A stretch of 64,000 nt of DNA, from the NCBI RefSeq assembly GCF_014193895.1, contig NZ_BLZR01000001.1, positions 1,116,001 through 1,180,000 on the forward strand, given 5' to 3'. The position numbers and the translations under genes were made by a program. Positions 34,134-43,715 of this stretch are shown piece after piece (the first letter of the stretch is position 1; each line of letters opens with the position of its first letter). This DNA comes from Clostridium fungisolvens. Lineage in GTDB: Bacteria; Bacillota; Clostridia; Clostridiales; Clostridiaceae. The notes below the pieces were generated by a model, which was given only the letters and a program-made list of their open reading frames with translations, had not been told where the DNA came from and made no database searches.

Positions 34134-34943
34134 ATGGAACAGTACTTTAAAATAATATCTGATGTGACCAAAAAAAGCACAGAGAATGATTTTATGTTCG
34201 TGTTTTTTAATGGAAATATATTAGTTAAGATAGAAGAAAATTCTATAAAAATTCCTTTGTTGAAGGAGCTAAAACCATTAAACATAAAATATGAGGAGCA
34301 GTTCTTTATCGGAGAAATTGTAGAGAATGGCTGTTTTGCTACAGAGACTCATTCTGAAATTGAGACATCTGAGGGCTTTGAACTAATGTCCTTAAGAGAC
34401 TTTGCGAATACAGTAAATGAATGCCTATTTTCTGCGGCAGGAAGAGCAAATCAAATACTTCACTGGAACAGAACTAATAAGTTCTGTGGGAAATGTGGAG
34501 GAAATACTGTAACTAAAGAAGATGAAATTGCGAAAGTATGCCAAAAGTGTAATCATGTAATGTATCCTGTGATATGTCCAGCTATTATAGTTGCGGTTAT
34601 GAAAGGTGAACAGATCTTACTTGCTCACAATAGCAATTTCAAGAACAATATGTATAGCTTAATCGCAGGTTTTGTTGAAGCAGGAGAAGATCTAGAAAGC
34701 GCAGTTAAGAGAGAGGTTCTTGAAGAAGTTGGTATAAATATTAAGAACATAAGATATCATAATAGTTCTCCATGGCCTTTCCCAAACTCACTGATGCTTG
34801 GATTCATAGCAGAATATGAATCTGGTGAGATAAAGGTAGATGGAAAAGAAATATTATATGCAGATTGGTTTGAAAAGGATAGCTTACCAAACTTGCCAGA
34901 GAAATTTTCTTTAGCAAGAAGGATAATTGATGGAGTTATATAA
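34134..34943 (+). CDS. nudC: NADH pyrophosphatase / NAD-capped RNA decapping enzyme
   Basis: A 269-residue Nudix hydrolase that cleaves NAD(H), and NAD caps on RNA. It has the NudC zinc ribbon (CGKCGG and CQKC, about 118-139), the Nudix box GFVEAGEDLESAVKREVLEEVG (residues about 178-199; motif given in parts: GFVEAGED, REVLEEVG) and the NudC-specific SSPWPFPNSLM after it. GAAAGGA precedes the ATG. Monocistronic or paired with the small membrane protein. Confidence 0.93.
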   Translation: MEQYFKIISDVTKKSTENDFMFVFFNGNILVKIEENSIKIPLLKELKPLNIKYEEQFFIGEIVENGCFATETHSEIETSEGFELMSLRDFANTVNECLFSAAGRANQILHWNRTNKFCGKCGGNTVTKEDEIAKVCQKCNHVMYPVICPAIIVAVMKGEQILLAHNSNFKNNMYSLIAGFVEAGEDLESAVKREVLEEVGINIKNIRYHNSSPWPFPNSLMLGFIAEYESGEIKVDGKEILYADWFEKDSLPNLPEKFSLARRIIDGVI

Positions 34944-34977
34944 ATTTAATTTCAACAATAGCCTTAAACATGGCAAA

Positions 34978-35030
34978 AACAAAACACTCATGATAAGAAG
35001 TGAAATATGCTTATCATGAGTATTTTGTTT
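34978..35030. terminator. Bidirectional terminator
   Basis: ACAAAACACTCATGATAAG pairs with CTTATCATGAGTATTTTGT (one mismatch), giving T/A tracts on both sides. It lies between the converging nudC and flavoprotein genes. Confidence 0.7.
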
Positions 35031-35070
35031 AAATTGAAGATTTAAAAAAGTATTATAGTCTGTGCGACTT

Positions 35071-35712
35071 TTATTGAGTTAATCTTATACCTAATTCAAA
35101 AGCTTTCTTTAGGTCTTTAGGAAATTGTTCATCTCTAACTTTAATCTTATGGTCTACATCAAACATCGTTGAATCATATTTTGAATAATCGTCAAATTGG
35201 TAAGTATCGTTTGCAAATAAGGATTCCGCTTGGCCAAAGAATCTCTTTAACATTTCCTCAGTATTTTTGAATTTATCTTCATATCCAACAGCACTCATAT
35301 ACTCACTAGGAACATTCATTGTGTAAATCAATCCTACAGATAATTTTTTATTGAAATGGAATGAATGATTTTTGTCATATGCTAGGTATTGGAATAGGAA
35401 ACGTTCTAAAAATGACCTCATCTCACCTGTTACTTCTCCAAAATATATTGGTGAACCAAGTATAAGGGCATCAGCTTCTTCAATTTTTCTGAGTACTGAT
35501 TGTAAATCATCGTTAACAGCACATTTTCTGTGACTTTGTCCACCTATTCGCTTACAAGCAAAACAGCTAATACAGCCCTTATAACTTAAATCATAAAGAT
35601 TGATAAGTTCAACTTCTGCTCCTTGTGTTTTTGCTCCTTCAAGAGCTTCTTTTAACATTTTAGCAGTGTTCTTAGTTTTTCTAGGACTGCCGTTTAAAGC
35701 AATAACCTTCAT
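35071..35712 (-). CDS. NADPH-dependent FMN reductase-like / iron-sulfur flavoprotein
   Basis: A 213-residue flavodoxin-fold protein. The FMN phosphate loop GSPRKTKNT is at residues 8-16, the flavin contact at GSPIYFGEVTGEM, and there is a cysteine group CISCFACKRIGG near residue 48 as in iron-sulfur flavoproteins. Cys spacing is shorter than the usual CX2CX2CX4-7C cluster, so the Fe-S cluster is uncertain. GGAGGAG precedes the ATG. It is divergent from an HxlR regulator, the usual arrangement for redox-responsive control of such flavoproteins. Confidence 0.85.
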   Translation of the reverse strand: MKVIALNGSPRKTKNTAKMLKEALEGAKTQGAEVELINLYDLSYKGCISCFACKRIGGQSHRKCAVNDDLQSVLRKIEEADALILGSPIYFGEVTGEMRSFLERFLFQYLAYDKNHSFHFNKKLSVGLIYTMNVPSEYMSAVGYEDKFKNTEEMLKRFFGQAESLFANDTYQFDDYSKYDSTMFDVDHKIKVRDEQFPKDLKKAFELGIRLTQ

Positions 35713-35820
35713 ATTAATATCTCCTCCAACGTAATACTTGATGATAGCCTCATTGCTTAGACCTGGTTCGTCTTTAATTGACTTTATATAATAAATTATA
35801 TATCCTAATATAAAAAGAAG

Positions 35821-35873
35821 TAAGTATGCACTTATTTGTTATATACTTAACAAAAAGTAAGTATTGTTATAAT
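35821..35873 (+). promoter_or_regulatory. Inverted repeats and promoter between flavoprotein and HxlR genes
   Basis: TAAGT-ATGC-ACTTA (35821-35834) and ATACTT-10 bp-AAGTAT (35843-35864) share the AAGTA half-site. The second overlaps a TTAACA/TATAAT promoter (35847-35852, 35868-35873, short 15-bp spacer) reading into the HxlR gene. These are candidate HxlR operators. Confidence 0.45.
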
Positions 35874-35909
35874 ATTAGTTTATACACGGTGAAATATTAG
35901 GGGGAAATC

Positions 35910-36248
35910 ATGAAAAAGTTTAATGATAGATATGGAGAATGCCCAATGTATTATACCATTTCTGTGTTAGAAGGAAAGTGGAAGTGGATAATACTGTGGG
36001 AGATATATAGGCATGAGATAGTTAGATATAGCAAATTAAAAGAAAAGCTTCAAACAATTGCCCATAAGACCTTAAGTCAGCAGCTTAAGGAATTAGAAGC
36101 CGATAAAATAATAAATAGAAAGCAATATAACGAGGTACCGCCTAAGGTTGAATATTCTCTTACAGAAAGGGGAAAGAGTCTCATTCCTGTACTTGAGATA
36201 ATGTCAAAGTGGGGATCAGAAAATATGATAAAGGAAGTGAATGAGTGA
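35910..36248 (+). CDS. HxlR-family transcriptional regulator
   Basis: A 112-residue winged-helix protein with the family signature: an N-terminal CPMYYTISVLEGKWKWIILWE (Cys12 as the conserved redox-sensing candidate), then KTLSQQLKELEADKIINRK and PPKVEYSLTERGKSL. GGGGGA precedes the ATG. Its stop codon directly abuts the start of the hydrolase gene, so the two form an operon. It probably controls this operon and the divergent flavoprotein. Confidence 0.92.
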   Translation: MKKFNDRYGECPMYYTISVLEGKWKWIILWEIYRHEIVRYSKLKEKLQTIAHKTLSQQLKELEADKIINRKQYNEVPPKVEYSLTERGKSLIPVLEIMSKWGSENMIKEVNE

Positions 36249-36968
36249 ATGAAAGAGTTGCAATTCCTAGGAATTGGAAGTGCATTTAACACAGAATTAG
36301 GAAATACTAGTGCGTTTATAAAAGAAGGTAAAAGCTTACTTCTTATTGATTGTGGGGGAACTATATTTCATAGATTAAAAGAGTTGAATATGTTTTCGGG
36401 CGTGAAGGATATATCAGTAATAATTACGCATACACATCCCGATCATGCTGGAAGCTTAGGAGAGGTAATATTTTATGCGTATTACATTCTTAATATTAAG
36501 GCGAAAATATATTTTCCTAATGAGAAGTTTATAAAAACTTTCTTTGGTACAGTGGGAGTAAGCGATGAGATGTACATAATGAACGGAAAAAGCAACATCT
36601 CAATAGAGATTGATAATATTGGCATGGTTGGTTTACAGTTTGTAGAATCTAATCACGTAGAAACATTACCTTCTTTCGGATTTATAATGAAGTTAGATGG
36701 AAAAAATATATATTATAGTGGTGACACAAATAATGTAAATCCATTAATTGTAGAAAAGCTTGAAAACGGTGAGCTTGACATCGTATATCATGATACTAGC
36801 GGGTTAGATTTCGAAAAGTATAGTCATACATCTTTTAGAAAAATTAAAGAAGCATTTAGGAAGGAACTAAGAGAGAAGGTTTATTGCATGCACTTAGATG
36901 AACATATTAGCAAGCAGGAAATAATAAATAGTGGATTTAATGTAGTTAGAAGATATAACAAAGTTTAG
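36249..36968 (+). CDS. Metallo-beta-lactamase-fold hydrolase
   Basis: A 239-residue protein with the zinc-binding HTHPDHAGS motif (about residues 58-66), a later YYSGDTN segment supplying the bridging Asp, and a C-terminal histidine. The arrangement resembles RNase Z / phosphodiesterase-type MBL proteins rather than lactamases. The ATG directly follows the HxlR stop. Substrate not predictable; linkage to a redox-type regulator is the only hint. Confidence 0.8.
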   Translation: MKELQFLGIGSAFNTELGNTSAFIKEGKSLLLIDCGGTIFHRLKELNMFSGVKDISVIITHTHPDHAGSLGEVIFYAYYILNIKAKIYFPNEKFIKTFFGTVGVSDEMYIMNGKSNISIEIDNIGMVGLQFVESNHVETLPSFGFIMKLDGKNIYYSGDTNNVNPLIVEKLENGELDIVYHDTSGLDFEKYSHTSFRKIKEAFRKELREKVYCMHLDEHISKQEIINSGFNVVRRYNKV

Positions 36969-37012
36969 AAAAATAATATATATTTTATTTTGATATGTGT
37001 AAGGAGTCAACT

Positions 37013-38410
37013 ATGGATTTTAGAAAAGAACAGGATATGCTTGGATATAGAGATATTGATGATTCTAAGTATTACGGTATTAATACTGTAAGAGCTATGG
37101 AAAACTTTGATCTTGGAAATAGATACGTTAATATAGATTTTGTTAAAGATATTGCACTTATAAAAAAAGCAGCTGCGCTTGTAAATTCTAGACTTAAGAA
37201 ACTGGAAGAAGAGAAGGGGAAGGCGATAGTAAAAGCTTCAGAGGAAATTGTAGAAGGTTTGTTTGATGATAGCTTTAAGATAAATGCCTTTCAAGGAGGA
37301 GCTGGAACTTCAACAAACATGAATGTGAATGAAGTCATAGCCAATAGAGCATTAGAGCTATTAGGGGAAGAAAAAGGGAACTATGATGTGATTCATCCAT
37401 TGAATCATGTAAATATGTCGCAATCTACAAATGATGTTTGCCCAACTGCATTAAGAATTGCAGCTATAAGAAAGATTAGAAGACTTGCTAACGCTTTAGC
37501 AGATTTACAGGAAGCACTGCAAGTGAAAGAAAATGAGTTTGCCAATATCTTAAAGCTTGGAAGAACGGAACTTATGGATGCGCTACCTATGATGGTTGGG
37601 CAAGGGTTTGGTGCTTATGCAAAGGCTATAGAGAGAGATAGATGGAGGATTTATAAGGTTGAAGAAAGACTTAGAGTAATAAATATTGGAGGCACAGCAA
37701 TTGGTACTGGTCTTAATGCAACAAATAAATATATTTTTATGATGACAGATATGCTTCAACAGCTTACAGGCCTTGGGCTTGCTCGTTCAGACTTTCCTAT
37801 GGATGTTACGCAAAATGCTGATGTTTTTGTTGAAGTGTCAGGTCTTTTAAAATCCTGTGCTGTTAACTTAATGAAAATATCCAACGATTTAAGGCTTTTA
37901 AGCTCTGGACCTAAGGGTGGTTTTGGAGAGTTGATACTTCCAATGAAGCAGCCAGGATCCTCCATAATGCCAGGCAAGGTTAATCCAGTAATACCAGAGA
38001 TGATAGCACAGGTGGCTATGAGGATTGTTTCAAATGACAGTGGAATAACTTTTGCTGCAGCCAGTGGGCAGCTTGAACTCAACGCCTTCATTCCTCTTAT
38101 AACAGAAAATCTATTAGAATCCTTAGAGTTATTAGAAAAAGCTGTTATAATATTTAGAGAGAAATGTATTGAAGGTATTGAAGTAAATAATGACGTATGC
38201 AGAGAGAATTTAGAAAAATCTACGGCTATGACAGCTGCGTTAATACATCATATAGGTTATGATAGAGCAAGTGAAATTGCAAAAAAAGCATTGGCTTTAG
38301 GAATAACCTTAAGAGAAGTTATATATCTAGATAATATATTGACTAAGGAAGAAGTAGAGGCGATACTTAATCCTTTAGAGTTAACAAAGCCAGGTATACC
38401 TGGAAAGTAA
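37013..38410 (+). CDS. aspA: Aspartate ammonia-lyase
   Basis: A 465-residue member of the aspartase/class II fumarase superfamily, with GGAGTSTNMNVNEVIANRA, HVNMSQSTNDVCPTA and the catalytic-loop signature GSSIMPGKVNP. It would convert aspartate to fumarate and ammonia; fumarase activity cannot be excluded by motif alone. The start is ATG 37013, 6 bp after AAGGAG; an in-frame start at 36995 has no ribosome binding site. It is 14 bp upstream of hydF, an association seen in other clostridial hydrogenase-maturation loci. Confidence 0.88.
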   Translation: MDFRKEQDMLGYRDIDDSKYYGINTVRAMENFDLGNRYVNIDFVKDIALIKKAAALVNSRLKKLEEEKGKAIVKASEEIVEGLFDDSFKINAFQGGAGTSTNMNVNEVIANRALELLGEEKGNYDVIHPLNHVNMSQSTNDVCPTALRIAAIRKIRRLANALADLQEALQVKENEFANILKLGRTELMDALPMMVGQGFGAYAKAIERDRWRIYKVEERLRVINIGGTAIGTGLNATNKYIFMMTDMLQQLTGLGLARSDFPMDVTQNADVFVEVSGLLKSCAVNLMKISNDLRLLSSGPKGGFGELILPMKQPGSSIMPGKVNPVIPEMIAQVAMRIVSNDSGITFAAASGQLELNAFIPLITENLLESLELLEKAVIIFREKCIEGIEVNNDVCRENLEKSTAMTAALIHHIGYDRASEIAKKALALGITLREVIYLDNILTKEEVEAILNPLELTKPGIPGK

Positions 38411-38424
38411 GGAGAGAAGATTAT

Positions 38425-39660
38425 ATGAGTTTAAATTCTACACCTCGCTCAGAGCGAGTACATATAGCCCTTTTTGGAAGAAGAAATGCAGGTAAATCTA
38501 GTATTATAAATGCGGTTACAGAACAAGAAATTTCTATAGTATCAGAAGTTAAGGGAACCACAACGGATCCCGTTTACAAATCTATAGAGATACTACCGAT
38601 TGGACCATGTGTAATAATTGATACAGCTGGGCTTGATGATAAAGGGGAACTAGGAGAACTTAGAATAAAAAAGACAATTGAAGTTTTAGATAAAGCTGAT
38701 GTTGCAATAATAGTTGTAGATGGTGCTGTTGGAGTTACTGAAGAAGACATAAATATAGTTAAAGTAATAAAAGAAAAGAATATTCCTGTTTTAGGAGTAT
38801 TAAATAAAATTGATGAATTAGTTTCTTATGATGAAGCTGCTCAAGAAATGGCAAAGAAGCTTTCTATTCAAGTAGTTCCAGCTTCAGCTGCTTTAAATAA
38901 AGGCATTAAGGAAATAAAAAACAAGATAATAAGCCTTTTACCTCAAGAAGAAGATAAATTTAAAATAGTTGGAGATCTTATAAATCCGGGAGATCTAGTT
39001 GTTTTAGTAACACCAATTGATAAAGCAGCTCCAAAGGGAAGATTGATACTTCCACAACAGCAGACAATCAGAGATATCTTAGAAAGTGATGCAATTGCGG
39101 TAGTTACAAAGGAACATGAATTAAGACAAACACTAGAGAGTCTTGGTAGGAAGCCGAAGCTCGTTATAACGGATTCACAGGTATTCCTAAAGGTTTCTGC
39201 TGATACTCCTAAGGATATAATGCTTACATCGTTCTCAATATTGTTTGCTAGATATAAAGGCGATCTTGCAGAGATGGTTAGAGGAATAAAAGCGATTAAG
39301 ATGTTAAAGGATGGAGATAAGATACTAGTATCAGAAGGATGTACTCATCACAAGCAGGCTGATGACATAGCAAGAGTAAAAATTCCAAGATGGCTTAGAC
39401 AGCTTACGGGAAAGGAATTAAGCTTTGAATATTCTTCAGGTGTAGTATTTACTGATGATGTTAAGCAATACTCACTTATAGTTCATTGTGGTGGATGTAT
39501 GCTAAATAGAACTGCAATGTGCTCAAGAATAGATGATGCTAAGGCTTATAATGTCCCAATCGTAAACTATGGAATGTTAATAGCATATGTTCAAGGAATA
39601 TTAGAGAGAGCATTAGAACCATTTCCAATGGCTAAACTAGAATATGAAGAATTAGATTAG
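38425..39660 (+). CDS. hydF: [FeFe]-hydrogenase maturation GTPase HydF
   Basis: A 411-residue scaffold protein that assembles the two-iron subcluster and delivers it to HydA. The N-terminal GTPase has the P-loop GRRNAGKSS (residues 14-22), DTAGLDDKG and NKID. The C-terminal domain carries the [4Fe-4S] ligands in GCTHH and HCGGCMLNR, in the CxHx(~45-53)HCxxC pattern. AAGGAG precedes the ATG. HydE, HydG and HydA are not in this window. A terminator follows. Confidence 0.95.
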   Translation: MSLNSTPRSERVHIALFGRRNAGKSSIINAVTEQEISIVSEVKGTTTDPVYKSIEILPIGPCVIIDTAGLDDKGELGELRIKKTIEVLDKADVAIIVVDGAVGVTEEDINIVKVIKEKNIPVLGVLNKIDELVSYDEAAQEMAKKLSIQVVPASAALNKGIKEIKNKIISLLPQEEDKFKIVGDLINPGDLVVLVTPIDKAAPKGRLILPQQQTIRDILESDAIAVVTKEHELRQTLESLGRKPKLVITDSQVFLKVSADTPKDIMLTSFSILFARYKGDLAEMVRGIKAIKMLKDGDKILVSEGCTHHKQADDIARVKIPRWLRQLTGKELSFEYSSGVVFTDDVKQYSLIVHCGGCMLNRTAMCSRIDDAKAYNVPIVNYGMLIAYVQGILERALEPFPMAKLEYEELD

Positions 39661-39661
39661 A

Positions 39662-39708
39662 ATAAAAATAGCTTAAGTGATTTAATGTCACTTAAGCTAT
39701 TTTTATTG
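39662..39708 (+). terminator. hydF terminator
   Basis: AAAAATAGCTTAAGTGA and TCACTTAAGCTATTTTT form a long perfect stem immediately after the stop codon. Confidence 0.85.
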
Positions 39709-39878
39709 TATAGAAATCAGTTATGAAAGTAAAGCCTTCACAAAGTATATAAAAAATTGTATTTTAGAGCTAAAAACTTATTTAAAATTATATTGTAAAA
39801 AATATTAACTTTTTTGTAATAATTAGAGTATAATGATGATAATAAAATTAGCAAGATCCCTAAGAGGAGTGAAGAATT

Positions 39879-40541
39879 ATGAGTTATAAGATATTCTTAG
39901 TTGAGGATGATAAGAATCTAAATACAGTATTATGCTCTTATTTAATAAGAGAAGGTTTTGAAGTGTCTAGCTTTTCAAAAGGTGAAGATGCGATAGAATC
40001 TATATACGAGAATCCTCATCTTTGGATTTTAGATATAATGTTGCCAGATGTGGATGGATTTACAGTTTTAAAAGAAATTAAAGCTAGCAATAAAAATATT
40101 CCAGTTATTTTTATATCTGCAAGGGATGCAGATATTGATAGGATAGTAGGACTTGAAATGGGTAGTGATGACTATCTGGCTAAACCTTTCATGCCTAGAG
40201 AGTTAGTTATAAGGACAAAAAAGCTGTTAGATAGAACATACAAAGAATTGGATCTATCAAGTGGTCAGTATTTATATGGGTATTTAATTGAAACAGATAA
40301 AAGAATAATAACAAAAGGTGGCGAGGATGTAGGACTTAGTTCTAAGGAGTTTGATCTTCTTATGCTTTTTTTAAATAATAAACAGAAAACTTTTTCAAGA
40401 GATGATATATTAAATATGATTTGGGGAGAAAGCTATTATGGGAGCGACAGAGTTGTGGATGATCTTGTGAGGAGACTCAGAAAAAGGATGCCTGAACTTA
40501 GAATTGAAACTGTATATGGATTTGGTTATAGACTTAATTAG
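39879..40541 (+). CDS. OmpR-family response regulator
   Basis: A 220-residue regulator: receiver domain (acidic ED-D cluster at the N-terminus, phospho-acceptor in LWILDIMLPD, K in AKPF) and winged helix (SSKEFDLLMLFL, DRVVDDLVRRLRKRM, VYGFGYRLN). A TATAAT lies near 39828 upstream and AGAGGAG precedes the ATG. It is paired with the kinase 21 bp downstream. The pair resembles CssRS-type secretion-stress systems in layout, but this is a weak guess. Confidence 0.88.
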   Translation: MSYKIFLVEDDKNLNTVLCSYLIREGFEVSSFSKGEDAIESIYENPHLWILDIMLPDVDGFTVLKEIKASNKNIPVIFISARDADIDRIVGLEMGSDDYLAKPFMPRELVIRTKKLLDRTYKELDLSSGQYLYGYLIETDKRIITKGGEDVGLSSKEFDLLMLFLNNKQKTFSRDDILNMIWGESYYGSDRVVDDLVRRLRKRMPELRIETVYGFGYRLN

Positions 40542-40562
40542 AGTACATTTTGAGGTGTTGTT

Positions 40563-41933
40563 ATGAAAAATAAATCTTTGACCTTTCAAGTTTGGTCTGT
40601 AAGTGCCGGTATAATAGCTGGAGTATTTATATGTTTAGTGCTGTACTTTAATATATCGATAAGTTCTTTTTTCACAGATGAAACTTATAAAACCATAGAA
40701 TTAGCACAAGATACTTTCCTTCAATCAAAAAATAAGGATAAAAATTTGGAATTAGAAGAGATAAATACTGAAAATATAGGTATGATTCAAGATACAAGAT
40801 CAGTAACTCAAGTGGTGTATCCATATCAAAATTTAAATATTATTAAGAGATTTTCTAGGTCTTCCTTAACTAATGATCTTATGAAGATAATTGAAAAAGA
40901 AACAAGGACTCAGAATGAAACCAGTAAAAGATATGATTATAAACTCAGTAGTGGTAGATTATATTATGTTATAAAAAAGACTAATTTTGATGGAAAAGAT
41001 TCTTATCTAATATCTTTTATGATGGATACCTATAGAAATAAGCTTGTAAAGGATGTTACTGAAAAGCTAATAGTTGGAGGAATAATTGCTATAATGATAA
41101 GTTTAATGGTGTCTATGGCATTCTCAAACTACATAACTGCACCGATAAAGTTTTTGGAAAGCAGAGTAAAAAGAATAGCGAAACAGGATTGGTATGACTC
41201 ACTTAAACTTGAAAGAGGAGATGAGCTTGGTGGTTTAGCAGAAAGTATTGAAGATATGAGAATCCAGCTTATAAAAAGAGATGAGTGGAGACAAAATATG
41301 CTTCAGCAGGTTTCACATGAATTAAAAACTCCAGTTATGGTAATTAGGAACTATGTACAAGCGGTTGAGGACGGCATTTATCCAAATGGAACTCTCGAAG
41401 GGACAATGAAGGTTATAGATGAAGAAGCTATAATGCTTCAGAAGAGGATAAAGGATCTGTTGCAGCTTTCGAAACTTGAATATGTAAACTCTAAACCTAT
41501 TAAAAACCAATTATACTCATTATGTGATGTGATTTCCGATGTTTTTTATAAAATAAAAGCCAATAATATGGAGTTGCAATGGGATATAGAAACCTTGGAG
41601 GATGCACTAACGCAAGGAGATAAAGAGCAATTTACTATTGTACTTGAAAACTTGCTTGATAATGCATCAAGATATGCTAAGAAAAAGGTTGAGGTAAGTC
41701 TATATATAGAACAAGGAAAATATACTATAAGAATATACAATGATGGTGAAGAGATAGAAGAGAAGGATTTTGAAAACTTATTTCTACCTTTTACTAAGGG
41801 GAAAAATGGAAAGTACGGATTAGGTTTATCCATCGTAAAAGAAATAGTCCAGTATCATGGAGCTAATATACAAGCTAAGAATGAACATAATGGAGTGGCG
41901 TTTTATATTGATGGTATAAAAAATGTTGAATAA
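40563..41933 (+). CDS. Sensor histidine kinase with HAMP domain
   Basis: A 456-residue kinase. Two membrane helices (about 15-38 and 170-192) enclose an extracellular domain of about 130 residues. HAMP follows (APIKFLESRVKRIAKQDW), then the H-box QVSHELKTPVMVIRNYVQ, N-box ENLLDNASRYA and G-box KYGLGLSIVKEI. The extended sequence after the H-box (EDGIYPNGTLEGT) is like that of CssS-type kinases. It is co-transcribed with the upstream regulator and possibly with the deaminase gene 14 bp downstream. Confidence 0.88.
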   Translation: MKNKSLTFQVWSVSAGIIAGVFICLVLYFNISISSFFTDETYKTIELAQDTFLQSKNKDKNLELEEINTENIGMIQDTRSVTQVVYPYQNLNIIKRFSRSSLTNDLMKIIEKETRTQNETSKRYDYKLSSGRLYYVIKKTNFDGKDSYLISFMMDTYRNKLVKDVTEKLIVGGIIAIMISLMVSMAFSNYITAPIKFLESRVKRIAKQDWYDSLKLERGDELGGLAESIEDMRIQLIKRDEWRQNMLQQVSHELKTPVMVIRNYVQAVEDGIYPNGTLEGTMKVIDEEAIMLQKRIKDLLQLSKLEYVNSKPIKNQLYSLCDVISDVFYKIKANNMELQWDIETLEDALTQGDKEQFTIVLENLLDNASRYAKKKVEVSLYIEQGKYTIRIYNDGEEIEEKDFENLFLPFTKGKNGKYGLGLSIVKEIVQYHGANIQAKNEHNGVAFYIDGIKNVE

Positions 41934-41947
41934 AAGAAGGTGATTAT

Positions 41948-42979
41948 TTGGAACTTGAGAAATTATTATCTTTACCTAAGATACATCTACATTGTCATTT
42001 AGATGGTTCTGTAAGACCTGATACAATGCTGCAATTGATGAAACAAGATGGATATATAGAAAAAGACAAAAAGGAAGAGTTTATAAACCAAATAGCGGTG
42101 CTAGATAAAACTGTTTCCTTAGAAGCGTACCTAAAGAAGTTTGAGATTCCAATATCATTAATGCAAAGTAAAGAGAATTTAAAAAGAATAGCATATGAAC
42201 TTATTGAGGATTGTAATACGGAAAATATAAAATATATAGAGATAAGATTTGCCCCTTGCTTCCATGGTAAAAATGGATTATCGATGGAAGAAGTTATTCA
42301 GGCAGTATTAGATGGTGCCAATGAAGGTAAAGATAAATTTGATGTGGAATTTAACTTGATTATATGTCTTCTAAGGCATGAAAGTTATGAAATAAATGAG
42401 CAACAGCTTTATGCTGCAAAAAAGTTTTTAGGTAATAAAGTAGTGGCTATAGATCTAGCAGGTGATGAACAAAAGTATCCTGCAGACCAATTTGTTAAAC
42501 TATTTGATAAAGCTAAAAGTTTAGGATTTCATATAACTATACATGCAGGAGAGACCGGGAACTTTGAAAATATAGATAAATCCATAGAATTACTTCATGC
42601 AGAAAGAATTGGTCATGGTACAGCAGCAATACAAAGTGAAAAAACTATGAGTATTTTACTTAATAAAAATATTACTTTGGAGGTTTGTGTAACTAGTAAT
42701 TATAATACCGGAATAATAGATAGAATTATTGACCATCCGATATATAAATATATTAAAAAGAATTTAATCGTTACAGTAAACACAGATAACAATACTGTTT
42801 CAAACACGACTTTGACTAATGAATATATTAAGATAATAAATAATTTTAAATTATCTGATTTAGAAGTAATTCATACAATAGAAAATGCAATAAACTTTGC
42901 ATTTTGCGACGAATGCATAAAGAATAAGCTAAGAAAAAAACTTTTAGACATAGGAATTAAAAAAAGTTATGGGGATTAA
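41948..42979 (+). CDS. add: Adenosine deaminase
   Basis: A 343-residue metal-dependent deaminase that converts adenosine to inosine in purine salvage. Zinc ligands and catalytic residues are in HLHCHLDGSVRPD (residues 13-25), HAGETGNFEN (catalytic Glu), RIGHGTA and NTDNNTVSNT. The second Asp of the usual DD pair is Asn here, as also known in other bacterial members. The start is TTG at 41948 behind AAGGTGAT. Position 14 bp after the kinase gene suggests co-transcription without an obvious functional link. Confidence 0.92.
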   Translation: MELEKLLSLPKIHLHCHLDGSVRPDTMLQLMKQDGYIEKDKKEEFINQIAVLDKTVSLEAYLKKFEIPISLMQSKENLKRIAYELIEDCNTENIKYIEIRFAPCFHGKNGLSMEEVIQAVLDGANEGKDKFDVEFNLIICLLRHESYEINEQQLYAAKKFLGNKVVAIDLAGDEQKYPADQFVKLFDKAKSLGFHITIHAGETGNFENIDKSIELLHAERIGHGTAAIQSEKTMSILLNKNITLEVCVTSNYNTGIIDRIIDHPIYKYIKKNLIVTVNTDNNTVSNTTLTNEYIKIINNFKLSDLEVIHTIENAINFAFCDECIKNKLRKKLLDIGIKKSYGD

Positions 42980-43151
42980 TAAAATAGTGAATTTATGTGG
43001 TTTTCAAAAAATGAGAATTGATTTTATTTATTTAACATGAAATTAGTGATTAAAAGTAACTTGTACTAAAAAAGATACTATGTTATAATTTCAAAAAGTT
43101 AAATAAAAAAGTTTGTTGAAATAAATAAACAAGATGATGGGGGCATAATAA

Positions 43152-43634
43152 ATGGAAGAAATAAGAGTAGCGTCAGATACAAATAGAGAAGAAAATTACA
43201 AGTTTATGGTGTGGGGAGTAAGAGATCAACTTGAGACAGAAACTGATTTGATTGCAAACCTTTCAAATATCTCTGCGCTTATAAAATTTTATATGGATGA
43301 TTGTAATTGGGCTGGATTCTATATTATGAGAGATGGAGAACTAGTACTTGGACCATTCCAAGGGTTGCCAGCATGCTATAGAATTAAGGTAGGAAGTGGA
43401 GTATGTGGAACTGCTGCACAAGAAAAAACTGTTTTACGTGTAGAAGATGTTCATGATTTTCCAGGTCATATAGCTTGCGATAGTGCTTCAAATTCAGAAA
43501 TTGTACTTCCAATAATTAAGAATGGAGAAGTATTTGGAGTATTAGACCTTGATTCTCCAAATAAAGGTAGATTTGGAGAGCTAGAAGAAAAATATCTTAG
43601 AGAAGCGGTAGAGATAATCGAAAAACATATATAA
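43152..43634 (+). CDS. msrC: Free methionine-R-sulfoxide reductase (GAF-type)
   Basis: A 160-residue single GAF domain. The three redox cysteines of the fRMsr family are present, in GLPACYRIK, GSGVCGTAA and HIACDSASNSE, with the substrate-binding NWAGFY and LVLGPFQG segments. It reduces free Met-R-sulfoxide, an oxidative-stress defence. GGGGG precedes the ATG. Single gene, ended by a strong terminator. Confidence 0.92.
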   Translation: MEEIRVASDTNREENYKFMVWGVRDQLETETDLIANLSNISALIKFYMDDCNWAGFYIMRDGELVLGPFQGLPACYRIKVGSGVCGTAAQEKTVLRVEDVHDFPGHIACDSASNSEIVLPIIKNGEVFGVLDLDSPNKGRFGELEEKYLREAVEIIEKHI

Positions 43635-43681
43635 ATTAAAGTTAAGGTACTCTGTTGAAATTAAAAATGAGATAGATATAG

Positions 43682-43715
43682 CAAAAGACCTCCAACAAAT
43701 GTTGGAGGTCTTTTG
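43682..43715 (+). terminator. msrC terminator
   Basis: AAAAGACCTCCAAC and GTTGGAGGTCTTTT form a 14-bp perfect stem with a short loop. Confidence 0.85.
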
